Shown here: piece by piece, positions 7,158 through 10,703 of the stretch | How the letters are laid out: every line of letters starts with the position of its first letter | Numbering within the stretch: the first letter of the stretch is position 1 | Assembly: GCA_964649675.1 (NCBI GenBank) | Contig: CAZYPX010000059.1 | Coordinates: forward strand, 1-10,703 | DNA: 10,703 nucleotides | From: CAZVCG01 sp964649675 | GTDB taxonomy: Bacteria; Pseudomonadota; Alphaproteobacteria; UBA9219 | Direction of reading: 5' to 3' | Translations under genes and position numbers: made by a program | Notes under the pieces: generated by a model | Database searches by the model: none | What the model was told of the DNA's origin: nothing | The model's input: the letters and a program-made list of their open reading frames with translations, nothing else

Positions 7158-9509
7158 TCAGCCGTAACGCATATGATTGCCTGACGTTTTTTTTGGCTTA
7201 GATTCGTGGACACGGTACACCATGGCCATCTCGGGCAAATCACGAGGAAATAAAAGGTTTTTACACCAAAACGCATTATCAACCGGAACGTTTTCGGGAC
7301 CTTCCTTCGCGTCAGGAAAATGCATAGCAGCGATTCTGTTTACAAACCGTTCATAGGACTGCGCGTTTTTAACAAGCGCCTTTCCATCATTGTCAACAAC
7401 AACGCCATCGTTGACGATGACATGCTTGATAAGCTCACCCAGCCTAATGCCGCGAGGAACCTCGGCAAGAACGCCGTCCCTGTCGCCGACGATCATATGC
7501 GTAGGCTCAAAATGCTCCGGTAAAGGAGTTTTTCCGAAACGCGCATTAAGCTGCGCTTTCGCGTCTTCATACAGGCACTTTTCCAAGTCATTCAACAACC
7601 AAGTCGGCGAAGTCAAATCACCATTCTCATCCTTTAATTCCTCTTCGATGGGCCTCTCTTTATATTGGTCGTGCGTAAGCGCGTTAAACTCTTCCCAGCT
7701 GGGCGTGGTGATTTCTATTTCAAAACGTTGAGGAAAAACCAGTTGTTCATCAAAACGAGGCCTTCGGTTTTCTGTTATGTCCTTTTGACATTTCGGCTGG
7801 CCCTTATCCACGCATGTAATGTTCCAAGCTTTATAAGTCGCCTTATTCAATTTCTTTCCGGTGGCTCTGTTTATTTTTTCGAAATAATCCTTATCGCGTT
7901 TTTCCCATATACCAAAAGCAAGGTTAAAAGCTTCGCGTATGGCTTTAACGACGGCATAATTAGCCCTGTCGTTTGTATGCGTATCTCCTGTTTTCGGATC
8001 AACCGTATAACAATCGTTGGCGATAACCTTGAATCCGAGAAAATCGTTTATTTCTGAAAAATCGATATTATCGCCAAGTTTCGAACAGGCGACCTTTTTT
8101 TCCCTTGGAGCTATTTTTTCCCTCTTCAAGTCTTTGCGTGCCGCCTGCCTTTCTTTGAATAAAAGTTTGCTGAAAATCGAATAATAGGCTTTTTTTCTGT
8201 ATTCAATTTTATAATCCACCCCGAGTTCATAACCGGCTTTTTTTAACGTTTGAACAATCGTTTTATAAACTTCCTGCATGCGTGCAGACGACGCCATATA
8301 ATCGCACATCTTCCTGATTTTGCGGCCGGCTTCCGGATCCATGAAGTCCAGAACGCGGTGTTCCATCTCATATTGGATGGCCCCAATCTTGTTTTTCTTA
8401 ACCCATTCCGCGCCTGTGTTCTTTTTTACCTTGATAGAACAGGATGTAAAAACCTCATCACTCCCAACATCAAGGTTTAGGCCACGGGCCAAAGGCAAAT
8501 AATTTTCCTCCACATTCCTGACGATGTTCTCGCGAATAGCCTGAAGTGCTTCATCGGAAACATTGTCGTCAAGAGGCCTGATTTCGTTGACGCAACGCAA
8601 TTGTTGGCGGGCTTCGATCGTTTTCACCAAAATCACGCGGCCACGGCGCTTGCTGTACAAGAACAATCTGCGAAGCTTTTGGCTTTGCCGCCTGTTTTCC
8701 TCAATTTCTTCAAGACTCAATTGTCCGGCGTCAGGTTCATGCTTGCGGTTGGGCAATCTGGTGATGCTGCTCATCTCTTCTATAAGAGCCGTAAGATTTC
8801 GGGAAAAATTTTCGACCTCTCCCGCGGCTCCCACATCATTCCCAATATATTTGCTTGCGACAGAGGCGCAAAACGGTTGGTCCTTCCCGAAAAGAGCCCG
8901 CACCTGATGAAGCGAAACAATGGGAGCGCCAAGCGATTTCCCGTCTTGGCCTACTTTATCACGGGCCACCAGTTCCTGCAGAAGCGAGGCAATGATGGTC
9001 TCCACCCTTTTCAAAGCGTTGCGTAAATCCGCAAGTTCGGCCGCTTGAACAAAGCTGCGGCTCTCGCTCTTTTTTAGTTTTGCTGCCTTTTTTGCTTTCC
9101 CTTTTCCGTTGCTCGAGCCGTCAAAATCGATAGCCTCGTCCACATAGTTGATGTCCGATTCAGCCAAGGCTAAGGCAACGGCAATTTGATAGTTTTTAGG
9201 AAACTTGAATCCGCGCGCCTTTTCGAGTTCCGTAAGGTTGCCGCCGTCGCGAATTAGGTCGACGGCCTTTCTGACAGCCTCAACAGCAACATCTCTCGCC
9301 CTTGAATCAAGGCCGCTAAGCTGGCGGGAAATGCGATCATAAAGCTCTTTTGCGCTAACAGCCTCACCAAGCCCTGCATTGACAACCGCCTGAGGAATAA
9401 TAACTTTTTTTGTTTTTTGTGAAGCGGATTGAGGCATGGTCATGGCCTTAGCGTTGGCAAAATGACCCCCAACTTGTGCCTTCTGCTTGCCTATCCTCGC
9501 AGCGCCCAT
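7158..9509 (-). CDS. Divergent RelA/SpoT homologue: pseudo-hydrolase plus synthetase-like domain
   Basis: I read this 783-residue protein as a remote RSH by comparison with the Rsh encoded just downstream. Residues 290-310 (RVILVK..EARQQLR) align without gaps to the hydrolase motif RVLLVKLADRLHNMR, with catalytic Asp replaced by Glu 299 and His-Asn by Gln-Gln. Residues 334-342 (Y-x-PLA) match the next Rsh block. The synthetase core follows: YRKKAYYSIFSKLL (437-450) against REKTPYSIWRKM; INDFLGFKVI with Asp 489; RDKDY (538-542), retaining RxKD; ATYKAWN with Tyr 559; QRFEIEITT with Glu 597; and HDQYK (613-617). About 670-710 resembles a TGS domain. No Cys-Cys or ACT segment follows. Lys-rich inserts lie at 136-148 and 451-473. 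GTGAGG lies five bases before the ATG. The gene is visibly more AT-rich than its neighbours. Probable nucleotide pyrophosphokinase without hydrolase; substrate unknown. Confidence 0.75.
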   Translation of the reverse strand: MGAARIGKQKAQVGGHFANAKAMTMPQSASQKTKKVIIPQAVVNAGLGEAVSAKELYDRISRQLSGLDSRARDVAVEAVRKAVDLIRDGGNLTELEKARGFKFPKNYQIAVALALAESDINYVDEAIDFDGSSNGKGKAKKAAKLKKSESRSFVQAAELADLRNALKRVETIIASLLQELVARDKVGQDGKSLGAPIVSLHQVRALFGKDQPFCASVASKYIGNDVGAAGEVENFSRNLTALIEEMSSITRLPNRKHEPDAGQLSLEEIEENRRQSQKLRRLFLYSKRRGRVILVKTIEARQQLRCVNEIRPLDDNVSDEALQAIRENIVRNVEENYLPLARGLNLDVGSDEVFTSCSIKVKKNTGAEWVKKNKIGAIQYEMEHRVLDFMDPEAGRKIRKMCDYMASSARMQEVYKTIVQTLKKAGYELGVDYKIEYRKKAYYSIFSKLLFKERQAARKDLKREKIAPREKKVACSKLGDNIDFSEINDFLGFKVIANDCYTVDPKTGDTHTNDRANYAVVKAIREAFNLAFGIWEKRDKDYFEKINRATGKKLNKATYKAWNITCVDKGQPKCQKDITENRRPRFDEQLVFPQRFEIEITTPSWEEFNALTHDQYKERPIEEELKDENGDLTSPTWLLNDLEKCLYEDAKAQLNARFGKTPLPEHFEPTHMIVGDRDGVLAEVPRGIRLGELIKHVIVNDGVVVDNDGKALVKNAQSYERFVNRIAAMHFPDAKEGPENVPVDNAFWCKNLLFPRDLPEMAMVYRVHESKPKKTSGNHMRYG

Positions 9510-9516
9510 AACGCCC

Positions 9517-9561
9517 TCACCCTAATCGGATGAGGCTTATGCGTTCCCCTCTCGCACACAT
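9517..9561 (-). CDS. Possible 14-residue leader peptide upstream of the RSH-like gene
   Basis: On the minus strand GGAGGG, one of the best Shine-Dalgarno matches in the window, is followed nine bases later by an ATG at 9561. This opens a short frame reading MCARGERISLIRLG and ending in TGA at 9519-9517. The stop overlaps the GGTGAGG that serves as ribosome binding site for the RSH-like gene, whose ATG is seven bases further on. This arrangement would suit translational coupling or leader-peptide control. It could equally be a chance frame, and I cannot test conservation. Confidence 0.28.
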   Translation of the reverse strand: MCARGERISLIRLG

Positions 9562-9677
9562 AATAACCATCCCTCCGAATAAACCGTTCTAATATATGAA
9601 CTTTGCCAGTTTATCAGATCAGGACTTGCGAAACCATTAACTTTTCGGGTCTTGCGGCGACTAATAGGTATTAAATA
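9562..9677. other. rpoZ to RSH-like spacer
   Basis: This AT-rich spacer follows the rpoZ stop. It contains TATATT and GATAAA sequences on the minus strand, but none has a recognisable -35 partner at 16-18 nt. No intrinsic terminator is visible, so the RSH-like gene may be transcribed with rpoZ. Confidence 0.35.
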
Positions 9678-10109
9678 TCAATCTCTTACGTCCGTATCCT
9701 CAAATCCGCCCCCGAAGTCGGCGTTTCTTTCGCCCGCCGTCTCCCCTTCTTCGAGGCCGACCTCGTCGTCTCCAAGGACTTCATCACTCTCATCTTCGCC
9801 ATCGTCACTGATGTCCATATTGATCCAGTTGTGCTGCTCGGTCGCCATAAGCTCCACGACCTCCTCCTCAGGCTGATCGGGCTCAAGACGCTTTTGAAGA
9901 CCTTTCACCAGCGATTCCTTCAAGCTGTTCAAATCCATCTTTTCTTCGGCAATTTCGCGCAAGGCCACAACAGGGTTTTTATCGCGATCGCGATCCACCT
10001 TCAGCTCGGCGCCGGATCCCAGCGCGCGCGCGCGATGCGCCGCCAACAAGACCAAATCAAAACGGTTCGGCACCAACAAAACGCAATCTTCGACGGTAAC
10101 GCGCGCCAT
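9678..10109 (-). CDS. rpoZ: DNA-directed RNA polymerase omega subunit
   Basis: Omega is the small RNA polymerase subunit that clamps the C-terminal part of beta-prime. Residues 1-60 match the family closely: MARVTVEDCV, then VPNRFDLVLLAAHRAR and DKNPVVALREIAEE. The N-terminal MAR motif is the part of omega that contributes to ppGpp site 1 at the beta-prime/omega interface in Escherichia coli. The protein is 143 residues, longer than the E. coli subunit (about 90), owing to a strongly acidic tail from about residue 98 (DISDDGEDESDE and following) that ends FGGGFEDTDVRD. AAGGA lies about nine bases before the ATG. It is transcribed from the promoter at 10210-10239 and heads the locus that contains both RSH genes. 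Confidence 0.95.
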   Translation of the reverse strand: MARVTVEDCVLLVPNRFDLVLLAAHRARALGSGAELKVDRDRDKNPVVALREIAEEKMDLNSLKESLVKGLQKRLEPDQPEEEVVELMATEQHNWINMDISDDGEDESDEVLGDDEVGLEEGETAGERNADFGGGFEDTDVRD

Positions 10110-10209
10110 ACTTCGGTATCCTTTGTTCGTTGTTTAGCCGTCAGCTTAAACGCAAGCCACACTGCCGGTAAAACGGCCTGTAAACGCTTCTGGGCGGACG
10201 GAACGGATA

Positions 10210-10239
10210 ATTATATATTTATTTTGACGCTTATGTAAA
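10210..10239 (-). promoter_or_regulatory. Sigma70-type promoter for rpoZ
   Basis: On the minus strand TTTACA (10239-10234) and a perfect TATAAT (10215-10210) are separated by 18 nt. This predicts a start of transcription near 10203 and a leader of roughly 90 nt before the rpoZ ATG. It is the best promoter I can see in the window, and it probably serves rpoZ and perhaps the two RSH genes. Confidence 0.65.
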
Positions 10240-10308
10240 GTTTCAAGGGAGATATTTTGTGTTGCCCTTTTTTGGCAGCAGGTTTATGCTCCGCATGAAT
10301 CTTTGCCC

Positions 10309-10337
10309 TTGATAATTGTCTTTGAATTATGGTTAAT
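10309..10337 (+). promoter_or_regulatory. Possible promoter for the NYN-domain gene
   Basis: TTGATA (10309-10314) and GTTAAT (10332-10337) with a 17-nt spacer are a fair -35 and a weak -10. The position, about 30 nt before the start codon of the plus-strand gene, is sensible. The match is modest. Confidence 0.3.
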
Positions 10338-10369
10338 GCACGGTTTCCTACCCTTTGAAAGGAAGAATA

Positions 10370-10703
10370 ATGATTTTTTATAAAGAAGAACGCGTGGCGA
10401 TGTTCATTGATGGTGCCAACCTTTACGCAGCCGCAAGAGGTCTCGGGTTCGACATCGACTATAAGCGCCTGCTGGAGCTTTTCGCGGGACGTGGCCGTCT
10501 TGTGAGGGCTTTTTACTACACAGCCCTGATCGAAAACGAAGAATATTCGCCCATTCGCCCGCTGGTGGACTGGCTGGACTATAACGGCTACTCGATGGTC
10601 ACCAAGCCGACGAAGGAGTTCACGGACGCCTTCGGCCGCCGCAAGATTAAGGGCAATATGGACATCGAACTCGCCATCGACGTGATGGAAATGTCCGACC
10701 GCG
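10370..10703 (+). CDS. NYN-domain (LabA/DUF88-type) protein, cut by window end
   Basis: The reading frame runs from the ATG at 10370 to the right edge, giving 111 residues without a stop, so the C-terminal part is missing. The sequence shows the PIN-like NYN fold pattern: a first strand ending in MFIDGANLYAAARGLG (from about 11), a second strand with LVRAFYYTAL, then KGNMDIELAIDVMEM (from about 94). The acidic residues Asp 14, Asp 96 and Asp 102 stand where metal-binding residues are expected. NYN proteins are thought to be metal-dependent RNases; the role of this conserved neighbour of rpoZ is not known to me. AAAGGAAG is placed correctly before the ATG. It is transcribed divergently from rpoZ. 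Confidence 0.88.
   Translation, partial: MIFYKEERVAMFIDGANLYAAARGLGFDIDYKRLLELFAGRGRLVRAFYYTALIENEEYSPIRPLVDWLDYNGYSMVTKPTKEFTDAFGRRKIKGNMDIELAIDVMEMSDR

Noticed and set aside
7158..9509. Toxin-antitoxin type (toxSAS or CapRel-like) reading of the RSH-like gene
   Set aside because: No adjacent antitoxin-sized gene, housekeeping genes on both sides, and the protein is a long RSH-like chain rather than a small synthetase; kept only as an alternative for substrate choice.
10259..10312. Short plus-strand frame starting GTG behind AAGGGAG
   Set aside because: About 17 codons between divergent promoters, no resemblance to anything; the ribosome binding site match is probably chance.

Overview
The window looks like part of an alphaproteobacterial chromosome of moderate GC content. 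The basis is gene order and protein sequence. The blocks rpiB-glyA-nrdR-rib-nusB and NYN/rpoZ/rsh are typical alphaproteobacterial neighbourhoods, and RibH, omega, RpiB and Rsh carry alphaproteobacterial wording. I cannot fix the genus. Nearly everything lies on the minus strand, so transcription runs from high to low coordinates.

Upper part (about 7.1-10.7 kb): a NYN-domain gene cut by the right edge reads outward on the plus strand. It is divergent from rpoZ (omega), which has a very good sigma70-type promoter (TTTACA-18 nt-TATAAT on the minus strand). In most alphaproteobacteria rpoZ is followed directly by the (p)ppGpp synthetase/hydrolase gene rsh. Here a 783-residue protein gene (7158-9509) sits between them. 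By motif-by-motif comparison with the canonical Rsh next door, I read it as a strongly diverged RelA/SpoT homologue. Its pseudo-hydrolase half has lost the HD-domain catalytic residues. Its synthetase half keeps most of the catalytic pattern, including the RxKD motif, and is followed by a TGS-like segment. It lacks the Cys-Cys and ACT regulatory modules. This is the main discovery of the window.

Middle part (about 4.8-7.0 kb): a normal, apparently bifunctional Rsh with HD hydrolase, synthetase, TGS, Cys-Cys and ACT regions.

Lower part (about 0.1-4.7 kb): rpiB (pentose phosphate isomerase), glyA (serine hydroxymethyltransferase), nrdR (repressor of ribonucleotide reductase genes), ribE, ribB and ribH (riboflavin synthesis), and nusB (transcription antitermination). 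Several genes overlap or are separated by only 5-22 nt, so this looks like one or a few operons. ribD, usually found between nrdR and ribE in this neighbourhood, is missing, and RibB has no GTP cyclohydrolase II domain. A strong 11-bp inverted repeat ends immediately before the ribH ATG.

The upper genes form a plausible stringent-response locus: omega with the MAR motif that forms part of a ppGpp site on RNA polymerase, a probable synthetase-only RSH-like protein, and a synthetase/hydrolase Rsh. No RNA genes, CRISPR arrays, insertion sequences or FMN riboswitch were seen.
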